Translations under genes and position numbers: made by a program
Shown here: positions 26,439-33,964 of the stretch, one piece after another
Numbering within the stretch: position 1 is the stretch's first letter
Layout: each line of letters starts with the position of its first letter
From: Streptomyces sp. NBC_00223
GTDB taxonomy: Bacteria; Actinomycetota; Actinomycetes; Streptomycetales; Streptomycetaceae
Length of the DNA stretch: 64,000 nt
Assembly: GCF_036199905.1 (NCBI RefSeq)
Contig: NZ_CP108109.1
Location: 4,449,501-4,513,500 of the forward strand
Direction of reading: 5' to 3'
Notes under the pieces: model-generated
The model's database searches: none
Told to the model about the DNA's origin: nothing
The model's input: only the letters and a program-made list of their open reading frames with translations

Positions 26439-26971
26439 GGACGACCTCCAGGCAGCTCCTCGTAGAGCCGGGAGGTCTCGATGCCCTGGCTGGCCGCGTA
26501 CTTCAGACCGTGCCGCTGATAGCTCGCCGCAGCGCCGAGCGTGTGGAGGAAGGCGAGCTTGCCGAAGGTCATCCGTGGATAGACGCGTACGGGTCTGGCC
26601 GCGCGGATCTCCAGCGTCCAGCGGATGGCGTGGCCCTGGTGTCCGAGGGGCGCGGAGACATGGACCCAGATGCCGAGGGCTCCGGTGGTCCGGTCGCCGT
26701 TGAGGAGCTGCGCGTACCGCTCCGAGCTGGTGCGCTCGTAGGTGCTGCCGAGGTAGAGGACGCCGGGGCGCAGTACGAATCCGTCCGGTGGGATGGTCAG
26801 TTCGGCGGCGACCGTGGGTTGGGCGGCGTCGAGATTGCCGTCGCAGGCGTGCAGTGTCTCACCGAGCCGCCAGTCGTACGCGTTCGGGGAGAGCCGACCC
26901 GGGTCGTACGGTTCGATGGTGATCTCACCGGAGGCCAGTGCGGCGGCTATGGCGGGGCCGGTGAGGATCAC
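26435..26971 (-). CDS. dCTP-deaminase-like protein A1 (keeps Glu, lacks Ser/Arg loop)
   Basis: 178 residues with the dCTP deaminase/dUTPase trimeric fold signature: MILTGPAI start, LSPNAYDWRLG, FVLRPGVLYLGST, LGIWVH, YPRMTFGKLAF. In the housekeeping Dcd the loop GKSSLGR supplies Ser and Arg to the active site; here the aligned residues are GDRTTGA (92-98), so the Arg is Ala and the first Ser is Arg. The catalytic Glu is kept (WTLEI, Glu121). It therefore probably cannot deaminate dCTP alone. GTG 26971 overlaps the stop of A2, whose active-site losses are complementary. A shared composite active site with A2 is inferred. Its closest relative in the window is 51211-51822. Confidence 0.85.
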   Translation of the reverse strand: MILTGPAIAAALASGEITIEPYDPGRLSPNAYDWRLGETLHACDGNLDAAQPTVAAELTIPPDGFVLRPGVLYLGSTYERTSSERYAQLLNGDRTTGALGIWVHVSAPLGHQGHAIRWTLEIRAARPVRVYPRMTFGKLAFLHTLGAAASYQRHGLKYAASQGIETSRLYEELPGGRP

Positions 26972-27507
26972 GAGGCGGTCACCGCGGCCGGCGGCAGGTC
27001 GTGCCAGTAGGCGGAAGGTCTCGGGCCCTCGGCCGCTTGGTACTTGCCCGCGTACGGCACGATCGGGCCGACCGCGACGAAGAACATGATCTGCCCGATC
27101 TTCATGCCGGCGTAGACACGCAAGGGCCGGATCGGGGACAGCATCAGTGTCCACTGGCCGTGGAAGCCGATGTCGCCGATCGGAGCGGTGATCTCCACGA
27201 ACAGGCCGAGCCGCCCGACCGAGGAGCGGCCGAAGAGCAGCGGGACGAAGGCGTCCGAGCCGACCTGTTCGACGGTGTGGCCGAGGTAGAGCTGGCCCGG
27301 CTCCAGGACGCATCCCTCCGCGCTGATGTCCATTCGACGTGTCAGGTTGGGGCGATGGGCGTCGAGCACGTCGTCGGTGTAGACGAGCAGAGTCGAGCCG
27401 AGGCAGACGTTGTAGCTGTTCGGGTTGACCTGGGTCTGGTCGAAGGGCGTGATGCGTAAGCGTCCGTCGCCGACCGCTGCGGTGATTTCAGGACCGGTGA
27501 GGATCAA
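26968..27507 (-). CDS. dCTP-deaminase-like protein A2 (keeps Ser-Ser-x-x-Arg, lacks Glu)
   Basis: 179 residues. Same fold signatures as A1 (VNPNSYNVCLG, CVLEPGQLYLGHT, YAGMKIGQIMFF) plus a C-terminal VPYAGKYQAAEGPRPS tail like true Dcd ([14 protein letters not shown] in the housekeeping copy). The loop GRSSVGR is intact (Ser95, Ser96, Arg99), but the catalytic Glu is Met122 (WTLML). TTG 27507 overlaps the upstream stop as TTGA. The pair A1/A2 is thus one gene with a Glu and one with the Ser/Arg loop, adjacent and coupled. Closest relative in the window is the N-terminal domain of 59261-61756. Confidence 0.85.
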   Translation of the reverse strand: MILTGPEITAAVGDGRLRITPFDQTQVNPNSYNVCLGSTLLVYTDDVLDAHRPNLTRRMDISAEGCVLEPGQLYLGHTVEQVGSDAFVPLLFGRSSVGRLGLFVEITAPIGDIGFHGQWTLMLSPIRPLRVYAGMKIGQIMFFVAVGPIVPYAGKYQAAEGPRPSAYWHDLPPAAVTAS

Positions 27508-28733
27508 CGGTCGGCTCCTTCGGTGAGGACGTGCCGTACGACTTGCGCGAGGGGAGGGCCGGGCGCCTCTGCGGGTGCGCCCAGGGCGTCGGCCAGGTAG
27601 GCGGTGGTCCGTACCGTTCGCAGGCGCGGCGGAAGTGGGTCCGGTGCCGTCACCAACGGGCCCGCGTACTTCGTCAGATGGGTCACCAGCAAGGCCGGGT
27701 CGGCCAGAGCCTCGGGGACGGTCGCACGTACCAGCTGGTTGTCGAACGGCTCTACGGCGAGGAGATCGCCGCGCGTGAGGGTAGCGCCGAGCCGGACGGT
27801 CCGCAGCGCGGTCTCGTTGAGCACCACGGCGTCCACGGCGGACTCCGCACTGAGACAAGTAGCGATGTCGATCAGCAGGGATCGGCGGTCCAATGCGGTG
27901 TGGCGGTACGGCATGGTCACCGGGCCCAGCGCCTCGGAGAGCTGTAGTCCGACGGCGTAGACCTGTGCGCGCACAACTTGCAGATGGTCCGGCAGCGGAG
28001 GCAGCGGAGGCAGCGGAGGCAGCGGAGGCAGCGCGGCATCGTCAAAGCGCGCGACCCGCGACGTCCAGCCGCTCTCGGACGGCTCGGCGTACGCGTATCC
28101 GACGCCGAGTTCGTAGCCCTTGAGGACGTTCGCGCCGCCCACCCGTATGGGTCCGTAGGCGTGGCTGTGGCAGTGGCCGGTGAAGATGACATCGAGAAAC
28201 GCACAGGCGTCGGCGAGGCGCAGGTCCTCCTCGAAACCGGAGTGGCTGAGCACCACCCAGGAGTCCACCTCCCCATGGGCGGCCTTGAGTTCGCCCAGGG
28301 CGTGGACCGGGTCGGTCACGCGCTGGCCGGTGCGCTCGGCGTACGGAATGGCGTTGAACGCCTGGAGGCCGAGCACGCCCGTCACCGCGACCGTTCGACC
28401 GCCGACACGGCGTACGTCCACTGGGCGGAAGAGCCGACGCCCTCCGGCGTCGTACGCGTTGGCGCAGACGGTGATGCGGTGCAGGTCAGGTTCGAAGTAG
28501 TGCGGCCAGCCGTGGTTTCCGGGGACGATCACGTCGTACAGCGCGAGGAGCGTGGCCCGTTCGAGGGCGCCTCGGCCAAGTCGGTAGTAGCCGGTGCCTT
28601 CGAAGAAGTCGCCGCTGTCCACGATGAGGGTGTCCGGGCGGGCGGCGGCCACATGGGTCAGCAGTGGAGTGGCCTCGCCGAAGGCGGAGTGGAAGTCGGT
28701 GGTGGCGATGATGCGCCGGAGCCGCCGAGTCAT
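27504..28733 (-). CDS. 5'-nucleotidase-like metallophosphoesterase
   Basis: 409 residues. The N-terminal calcineurin-like domain has a divergent first metal motif (TTDFHS, where D-x-H is usual), then VDSGDFFEG (GD), VPGNHGWPHYF (GNH), VVLSHSGFEED and TGHCHSHAYG (GHxH). The C-terminal ~170 residues resemble a 5'-nucleotidase substrate-binding domain (TRGDLLAVEPFDNQLVRATV). Such enzymes dephosphorylate nucleoside monophosphates or related esters. A Pro-Pro-Leu repeat joins the domains and comes from a 9-bp tandem DNA repeat. No signal peptide, so it acts in the cytoplasm. ATG 28733 overlaps the stop of the MurA-like gene. Confidence 0.82.
   Translation of the reverse strand: MTRRLRRIIATTDFHSAFGEATPLLTHVAAARPDTLIVDSGDFFEGTGYYRLGRGALERATLLALYDVIVPGNHGWPHYFEPDLHRITVCANAYDAGGRRLFRPVDVRRVGGRTVAVTGVLGLQAFNAIPYAERTGQRVTDPVHALGELKAAHGEVDSWVVLSHSGFEEDLRLADACAFLDVIFTGHCHSHAYGPIRVGGANVLKGYELGVGYAYAEPSESGWTSRVARFDDAALPPLPPLPPLPPLPDHLQVVRAQVYAVGLQLSEALGPVTMPYRHTALDRRSLLIDIATCLSAESAVDAVVLNETALRTVRLGATLTRGDLLAVEPFDNQLVRATVPEALADPALLVTHLTKYAGPLVTAPDPLPPRLRTVRTTAYLADALGAPAEAPGPPLAQVVRHVLTEGADR
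27991..28033. repeat. 9-bp tandem repeat (about 4.8 copies)
   Basis: GGCAGCGGA units in perfect tandem inside the phosphoesterase gene, coding on the minus strand for a (Pro-Pro-Leu)-type linker between its two domains. Copy-number change keeps frame, so the linker length could vary between strains. Confidence 0.95.
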
Positions 28734-30070
28734 GGGGTGACCTCGCAGATGTCCGCTCCCAGCGACCGGAGTTTGCCCGGCAGGTCGGCGTGGCCACGTC
28801 GGAGTTGTTCGAGGCCGCCGAGGGTGGTGATGCCGTGGGCGGTCAGCCCGGCGATGAGGAGTGCGGCCCCGGTGCGGATGTCGGTGGTCTCCACACCCGT
28901 GCCTGTCAGCCGTTGCGGACCGGTGAACCGGCACTGCGTCGGCGAGATCTCCTCAATGTCCGCGCCCATGCTGCGGAGTTGCGGGATCAAGTTCGCGTGG
29001 CGGCCGGGGTTGATCGTGTCCGCGAACGCATGGGTCCCCGTCACGCCGAGGGCCAGGGCCAGAAGGGAGGGTTCGAAGTCGGCGTCCAAGCCGTCGGGGG
29101 ACAGGGAGGCCGAGGCGTGCATCGGACGATCAGCGGGACGGATCTCCCGTGCGTCCACGACGATCGCGTCCTGCTCCTCCGTGATCGTGACGCCGGCCCG
29201 GCGCAGTTGGGCCAGCGCGGGGGCAACGTCACGGCTGCGGATGCCCTCGATACGGGCACTGCCACCGGTCGCGGCGACCGCGCAGGCCAGGGTTCCGGCC
29301 TCGATCTTGTCGCCGGGTACGGACCAGCAACTCACGCCTTCCGCAGGGTGACTCGGCGGGGCGAGCACGAGGAGTTCGTGGTGCACGTCGAGGCTCCAGC
29401 CGACGGTTCCCAACGCGTCCAGTACGCCCCGGACTTCGGGTGAGAGGTTCGGCGTGGCCAGCCGCAGTTCCTGCGCGGAGGCGACCGCACGCAGGATCGC
29501 GGCGACCGTCGCTCCCCGGGAGCGGAACGGTAGGGCCACGGACACCGTCCCCCGGTGGGGAGGTCCCATTTCGACGGCGTAGCCCTGCTGGTCGCTCGTG
29601 CAGCGGTCGCCGAACGCCTCGTACACCCGGAAGTGTTGCTCCATGCCGCGATCGCCGATGCGACAACCTCCCGGCCAGGGCAGGCGAGCCCGCCCGTGGA
29701 GAGCGACGAGCGCCGGGACGAGGTAGTACGACGCCCGGATACGGCTTGCGGTGGCCGACAGATCGGATGCCGTCCGCCGGACGTGCCCCGGCGCGATCAA
29801 CGCGGTGTCGGCGCAGCCCGGGAGCCAGGCAACATCGAGTCCGGCTGCGCGCAAGAGCGTGATCATGACGTTGACGTCGGTGCTGTCAGGAAGATTGCTC
29901 AACTGCATCGGCCTGCCGAGCACGGCTGCCGCGGCCAGGAGCGGCAGGGCCGCGTTCTTCGAACCGTCGACCGCCACCGTGCCGTTGAGCGGCAGCCCGG
30001 GGCGAATGGCGATGACTTCGGCGGCCGTGGTGGGTGCGGCGCCCCGGGCGTTGAGGTAATGCGATTCCAT
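28730..30070 (-). CDS. MurA-like enolpyruvyl transferase
   Basis: 446 residues of the EPSP synthase/MurA fold. MurA active-site elements are present: Lys38 in DGSKNAALP and Cys136 with following Arg in GGCRIGDRG. The reaction would be transfer of enolpyruvate from PEP to a hydroxyl. Peptidoglycan MurA is normally encoded elsewhere. Its place beside a nucleotidase and dCTP-deaminase-like proteins recalls the nikkomycin/polyoxin enzymes NikO/PolA, which add enolpyruvate to UMP, so a nucleotide or sugar-nucleotide substrate is a reasonable inference. It is the first gene of the cluster A operon, 175 bp from the divergent regulator. Confidence 0.87.
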   Translation of the reverse strand: MESHYLNARGAAPTTAAEVIAIRPGLPLNGTVAVDGSKNAALPLLAAAAVLGRPMQLSNLPDSTDVNVMITLLRAAGLDVAWLPGCADTALIAPGHVRRTASDLSATASRIRASYYLVPALVALHGRARLPWPGGCRIGDRGMEQHFRVYEAFGDRCTSDQQGYAVEMGPPHRGTVSVALPFRSRGATVAAILRAVASAQELRLATPNLSPEVRGVLDALGTVGWSLDVHHELLVLAPPSHPAEGVSCWSVPGDKIEAGTLACAVAATGGSARIEGIRSRDVAPALAQLRRAGVTITEEQDAIVVDAREIRPADRPMHASASLSPDGLDADFEPSLLALALGVTGTHAFADTINPGRHANLIPQLRSMGADIEEISPTQCRFTGPQRLTGTGVETTDIRTGAALLIAGLTAHGITTLGGLEQLRRGHADLPGKLRSLGADICEVTP

Positions 30071-30244
30071 GCGGGCCCCTCCTGGACGGGTACGGCTCAC
30101 CACGAAACCGCCGAACGAACCGGGCGTTCCATCCGGACTGCTGCTGTGGCATGGGCTATGCAGACTCCGCATGACAGCTGGTCGGGCTAGTCCTGGTCGT
30201 GGTCCACGGGGCAGGATCGGAGATGACGGAGGGAGCCGGCGCAC

Positions 30245-31510
30245 ATGGCCGCTGAACACGACGAGGCGAAGAGGATCGGCGCGATCCTCCGGCATGCGCG
30301 GGTGCTCGCGAGACGTTCCCAAACGGAGGTCGCGACCGCGCTCGGCTACCACCAGTCAAAGGTCAGCCGACTCGAACAAGGCAAAGGCGCGGAGGACTTA
30401 CGCGTCCTGCGTGCCGTTGCCGCAGAACTCCGCATCCCCTTGCACACGCTGGGACTGGCGTCGCCTCCTACCGCACGCGGCGCAGATCGAGAGACCACAG
30501 AGGACATGCACCGCCGTACATTCCTTGCCGCGAGCGTCGCCACGCTCGCGGTTCCCCCGCCCTCTGAACTCTTGTACGGGGAACTTGTCCAGTCACTCCT
30601 TCCGGGTTTTGCTCCCGTGGCGAGCACGGGAGAGGAGAATCTGTCCCAACTCGCGGGCCGGATGGGCCGGTTGCGAGCCTTGTTCTCCGCCTGCGACTAC
30701 GCCGCTCTGGAACTTCAACTTCCTTCCCTCATCGGGGATCTCCGCTCTGCCGCCGCAGGTTCCTCGGAGGCAATCGGCATGTTGGCGGGCGCCTACCAGA
30801 CCTCGGCGAGCCTCCTCCTCAAGCGCGGCGATCACGGGCACGCCTGGCTCGCCGTCGGCAGGGCCATGGCGGAGGCCGAACGATCCGGTGACCCGGTCGT
30901 CCTGGCCTCCAGCGTTCGCCTGCACGCCCACCTGCTGGCCAGGGAACACCACGCCGTCCAGGCCGTCACCTTGGTGCGGCACACCGTGGACCAGATGTCG
31001 GGCTCGTACGACCGGCGCTCGCCTCGGCATCTGGCAGTCCTCGGGATGCTTCTCCTCCGGGGGGTGACGGCTGCCGCCTTGGGCGGTGACCGCGGCTCCG
31101 TACAGGATTTCCTGACCGAGGCCCGGGAAATCGCCGAGCGGATGCCTGGCAGCGCTCCGGACAAGTGGTCCAACTTCAGTTCGATCAACGTCGAGTTGCA
31201 CGCCGTGAACGCGTCCGTCGTCCTCGGCGACGCCGGCATGGCGCTCGACGCCGCACGGCCGCTCATGCGCCGGCACATCCCCGTTCCGGAGCGCCGGGCC
31301 GCGCTGTGGACGGACGCCGCCCGCGCGTACAGCCAGCAGGGCCGCCTCGCCGATGGCTTCCAGGCGCTGCGTATCGCGGAAAGCTGCGCCGCCCAGGACG
31401 TACGCCGTCCCGCTGTGAGGGAGTTGGTGGCGGACATGGCGGCGCGTGACCGCCGCCGTACGCTGCCGGAACTGCATCACTTCGCACGTCAGTTGGGAGT
31501 GCCGGCGTGA
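30245..31510 (+). CDS. XRE-family regulator with TPR-like sensor region
   Basis: 421 residues. An XRE helix-turn-helix fills residues ~10-70 (RSQTEVATALGYHQSKVSRLEQGK), a linker HRRTFLAASVATLAVP follows, then TPR-like helices to the end. ATG 30245 has GGAGGGAG 10 bp upstream. It is divergent from the cluster A operon and coupled by ATGA-type overlap to the flavoprotein gene at 31507. Regulators of this type often sit beside Streptomyces biosynthetic operons, and it is the likely local controller. Confidence 0.85.
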   Translation: MAAEHDEAKRIGAILRHARVLARRSQTEVATALGYHQSKVSRLEQGKGAEDLRVLRAVAAELRIPLHTLGLASPPTARGADRETTEDMHRRTFLAASVATLAVPPPSELLYGELVQSLLPGFAPVASTGEENLSQLAGRMGRLRALFSACDYAALELQLPSLIGDLRSAAAGSSEAIGMLAGAYQTSASLLLKRGDHGHAWLAVGRAMAEAERSGDPVVLASSVRLHAHLLAREHHAVQAVTLVRHTVDQMSGSYDRRSPRHLAVLGMLLLRGVTAAALGGDRGSVQDFLTEAREIAERMPGSAPDKWSNFSSINVELHAVNASVVLGDAGMALDAARPLMRRHIPVPERRAALWTDAARAYSQQGRLADGFQALRIAESCAAQDVRRPAVRELVADMAARDRRRTLPELHHFARQLGVPA

Positions 31511-32052
31511 GCCATTCGCCGAACAGGCCGTTCCTGTACGTCGTGGTGTGTGCTGCCGGTGTGGCCGGGGATGTGGGGAGGCTGATCTCGGCCGCGCAGG
31601 AACGGGGTTGGGGGGTGGGCGTGGTCGCGACTCCGTTGGGTCTGGGCTTCCTCGATCAGGACGCGGTCGAGGCGCAGACGGGGTACCCGATCAGGTCGGC
31701 GTGGCGCAGGCCCGGCGATGTGCGTCCGCTGCCGCCAGCCGATGCGATCGCGGTGGCGCCGGCGTCGTTCAACACGGTCAACAAGTGGGCGGCCGGGATC
31801 GCCGACACGCTGGCGCTGGGCATCCTGTGCGAGACGTACGGCCTGGGCATTCCTACGGCTGTCCTGCCGTACGTGAACAGCGCGATGGCCGCCCACCCGT
31901 CGTATGTCGAGAGCTTGGACCGGTTGCGTGCGATGGGCGTCCTGATCAGCAGCTACGTGCCGCACCCGCCGAAATCGGGCGGCGGCGCGGACCGTTTCCG
32001 GTGGGAAGAGGCCCTGGACCTGCTCGCGCCCAAGGTGCTCGGCGAGCGCTGA
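31507..32052 (+). CDS. Flavoprotein (Dfp/PPC-decarboxylase-type)
   Basis: 181 residues of the FMN-binding HFCD fold. YVVVCAAGVAGDVGRLISAA is the N-terminal flavin-binding strand-helix, and VAPASFNTVNKWAAGIADTL is the strongly conserved PASxNT-K flavoprotein motif; the PYVNSAMAAHP segment is the expected Pro-x-Met-like lid. Family members decarboxylate cysteine-containing peptides (CoaC, EpiD, MrsD) or act as prenylated-FMN makers. The substrate here is unknown. The start overlaps the regulator's stop by 4 bp, tying it to cluster A despite the opposite strand. Confidence 0.85.
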   Translation: MSHSPNRPFLYVVVCAAGVAGDVGRLISAAQERGWGVGVVATPLGLGFLDQDAVEAQTGYPIRSAWRRPGDVRPLPPADAIAVAPASFNTVNKWAAGIADTLALGILCETYGLGIPTAVLPYVNSAMAAHPSYVESLDRLRAMGVLISSYVPHPPKSGGGADRFRWEEALDLLAPKVLGER

Positions 32053-32236
32053 CCCCGGCGCCTGCCCATGAACTCGATGGGCCGCCCGTACAACTGAGTG
32101 CACCCTTCCACGGGCTCGGCCGTATGCATGCCCCGCATAGGCGGAAGCTCCGTGTGCATCAAGCATGGTCCGCACCCCGGCCCGCCCGCTTTGGTCTTCC
32201 TGAGACACGTCACTTGCTACTCAGTGAGGAGACCTG

Positions 32237-32932
32237 ATGACGCGTGCGGGAAACAACGACAAAGCACCGATCTCGGTGAGGGGATGGCCGGGCAGTTCGG
32301 GCGGGACACGTGATGTGGTGCCGTATGTGGCGCGGTGGAGTGGGGAGCGGGATGCTGCGATGCCGGTGGTGTTGCGGGGTCGGGGGCGGCCGGGGATCGG
32401 GTACGCGGATGAGCGGTTCCATGACCGGGATGAGCGTGGGGTGTTGTGGTCGCGGATGCCGTCGGAGCCGGGTCGGGGGCGGCCGGAGTTCGGGAAGGTG
32501 CATGGGCTGCGGCAGCGGGTGGCGATGGGCGGGCTGCGGTGCCAGATCTGCGCCGGGCCTGCGGACCGTAACGCTGACGGGGTGCTGTGGCTGCTGGACG
32601 CCGACCCCGGTGACCCCTCCCTGCGGAACGGGCAGGAACGCACCGCCCATCCGCCGGTGTGCATGCCGTGCGCCGTCCGTTCGACCACGGCCTGCCCCCA
32701 CCTGCGCCGCGCCCACACCCTCGTACGGGCCAGTTCCTTCGCGCTGTGGGGAGTGCGCGGCGCCCTCTACCAGCCCGGGCCCACGGGACCCGAGGCCGTC
32801 GACGTCGCCCTCCTGCGCTTCGGTGACCCGCTGATGCCCTGGCTGCGGGCGGGCCAGCTCGTCATGCACCTGCGCGAGTTCACCCCGGCCGACCTGCCCG
32901 CCGCAACCACGGACAAGGACCTGAAGGCATGA
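32237..32932 (+). CDS. Cys-rich hypothetical protein, island-end copy 2
   Basis: 231 residues, near-identical from residue ~27 to the protein at 17178-17933, including the CQIC and CMPC knuckles. The unrelated first residues show that the repeat boundary falls within the gene. GTGAGGAG upstream supports ATG 32237. Its stop overlaps the DUF6907 start by 4 bp, whereas copy 1 has a 2-bp gap. Function unknown; a nucleic-acid-binding role is possible from the zinc-knuckle pattern. Confidence 0.7.
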   Translation: MTRAGNNDKAPISVRGWPGSSGGTRDVVPYVARWSGERDAAMPVVLRGRGRPGIGYADERFHDRDERGVLWSRMPSEPGRGRPEFGKVHGLRQRVAMGGLRCQICAGPADRNADGVLWLLDADPGDPSLRNGQERTAHPPVCMPCAVRSTTACPHLRRAHTLVRASSFALWGVRGALYQPGPTGPEAVDVALLRFGDPLMPWLRAGQLVMHLREFTPADLPAATTDKDLKA

Positions 32933-33396
32933 CCAGCACCGTCACCCTCGACGGCCGGACCTGGGCCGTCACCACGACGTCCGGTCACACGCTCCCCGGT
33001 TACCTGCCCGCGTGGGCCGATACCGACCCGAGCCTGACCGGCGTGCCCTACGACCTGCTGCCGATCCGCCTGGCGGACATCTGCCACCGCGAGGTCTTCG
33101 AGGGCACGGCCTTACGCGTCTGCCCGCCGCCTTCCGCGGCTGAGCCCGGCCCGGCCGACGAACAGGTCCTGGGGGGCACCATCGAGTGCAGCCCCTACGC
33201 CGAAAACCCCGCGACCCGCATCCCGGTCGTCAACATCGCCGTCGTCGACGACTACTGGATCAACAACCTCGACCCCGACACTCTGACCGAACTCGCCACC
33301 AAGCTCCGAGCCCAGGCCGACCGCCTCGACCACGAAATCCGCCCCCGCCTCACCACCGCCCGCGCCGACTGGGCCCAACACCACCCCGACGCCTAA
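32929..33396 (+). CDS. DUF6907-type hypothetical protein, island-end copy 2
   Basis: 155 residues, nearly identical to 17936-18427 but lacking about 7 N-terminal residues and one short internal insertion. Same LADICHREVFEG core and helical tail. It is followed by the arm terminator and then by the intact tRNA gene on the opposite strand. Confidence 0.75.
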   Translation: MTSTVTLDGRTWAVTTTSGHTLPGYLPAWADTDPSLTGVPYDLLPIRLADICHREVFEGTALRVCPPPSAAEPGPADEQVLGGTIECSPYAENPATRIPVVNIAVVDDYWINNLDPDTLTELATKLRAQADRLDHEIRPRLTTARADWAQHHPDA

Positions 33397-33428
33397 TACG
33401 CCATCGCGCGGAATTCCCCGCACACAAC

Positions 33429-33461
33429 AAAGGCCCGAATCGGAAATCCGGGCCTTTTCTT
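33429..33461 (-). terminator. Rho-independent terminator, island right arm copy 2
   Basis: GGCCCGAA-TCGGAAA-TCCGGGCC stem with one mismatch and T/A-rich flanks. It works in both directions by position: for DUF6907 on the plus strand and for the tRNA on the minus strand. Confidence 0.85.
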
Positions 33462-33535
33462 TGGAGCGGATGACGGGAATCGAACCCGCGCTCTGAGCTT
33501 GGGAAGCTCATGTTCTACCATTAAACTACATCCGC
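33462..33535 (-). tRNA. tRNA-Gly (anticodon CCC)
   Basis: Minus-strand cloverleaf of 74 nt including encoded CCA: acceptor GCGGATG paired with CATCCGC, D-arm GTTT/GAAC with GGTA loop, anticodon stem TGAGC/GCTCA around TTCCCAA (anticodon CCC), and T-arm GCGGG TTCGATT CCCGT. The 3' part from the anticodon loop onward is the att core duplicated at 583 and 18493. The gene is intact, as expected when elements insert at the 3' end and rebuild it. Confidence 0.97.
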
Positions 33536-33690
33536 GTGGAAAGCCGGGGCCCGTGAGGGGGGTGGCTCCGCGCAACACTGTACCGCATGGCGGGGTCGGG
33601 GCGGGGGCGCGGTGTGGTGTGCGGAGGAGGTCGGCGGTTTCCCCTAACGTGTGTGGCTTGTCGTCCACACGCGGTTGGGGAAGGGACTTC

Positions 33691-33864
33691 ATGGAGCGCA
33701 CCGTAGTCCGTTGTGCCGAGGGGCATGTGTTCAGTACGGCAACGTTTCCGATGCAGCATCTCGGGGTCGAGCGGCTGGGGCCCGGGCGGTTGTTGAGGTG
33801 TCCGCGGTGTGCGCGGCTGCGGCACGCCGTGCCCGTGCCGGTGGCCGTACGCGCCGAGAACTAG
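33691..33864 (+). CDS. Small Cys-rich (zinc-ribbon-like) protein
   Basis: 57 residues with a single-Cys VVRCAEGHVFST half and an RCPRC knuckle, giving three Cys plus a His that could bind one zinc. Short proteins of this kind are conserved beside dcd in Streptomyces. ATG 33691 has AAGGGA upstream. It marks the start of core chromosome right of the tRNA. Function unknown. Confidence 0.7.
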   Translation: MERTVVRCAEGHVFSTATFPMQHLGVERLGPGRLLRCPRCARLRHAVPVPVAVRAEN

Positions 33865-33964
33865 CCGGGAACCAGGAGAGTCGGCGGCGCCCGGACGGGC
33901 GCGAGAAGGGCCGGCGGCAGAGGCGGGCCGCGTCCGGTCGGGACCGGGGCGTTAGTCTCGGACC

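Larger units (their letters stand above)
32318..33505 (+). repeat. ~1.2-kb direct repeat, copy 2 (island right arm)
   Basis: Second copy of 17325-18536. It contains most of the Cys-rich gene, the DUF6907 gene, the terminator and the tRNA 3' part. It ends inside the intact tRNA gene, exactly where the att cores end. Confidence 0.9.

Noticed and set aside
26435..27507. Frame-broken copies of dcd (pseudogenes)
   Set aside because: Both frames are full-length, coupled by 4-bp overlap and conserve fold residues; the same pair occurs in cluster B, so they are under selection.
28730..30070. Housekeeping peptidoglycan MurA
   Set aside because: It keeps the MurA catalytic residues, but lies in a coupled operon on a mobile island with nucleotide-type enzymes; a specialised role is likelier, though not proven.
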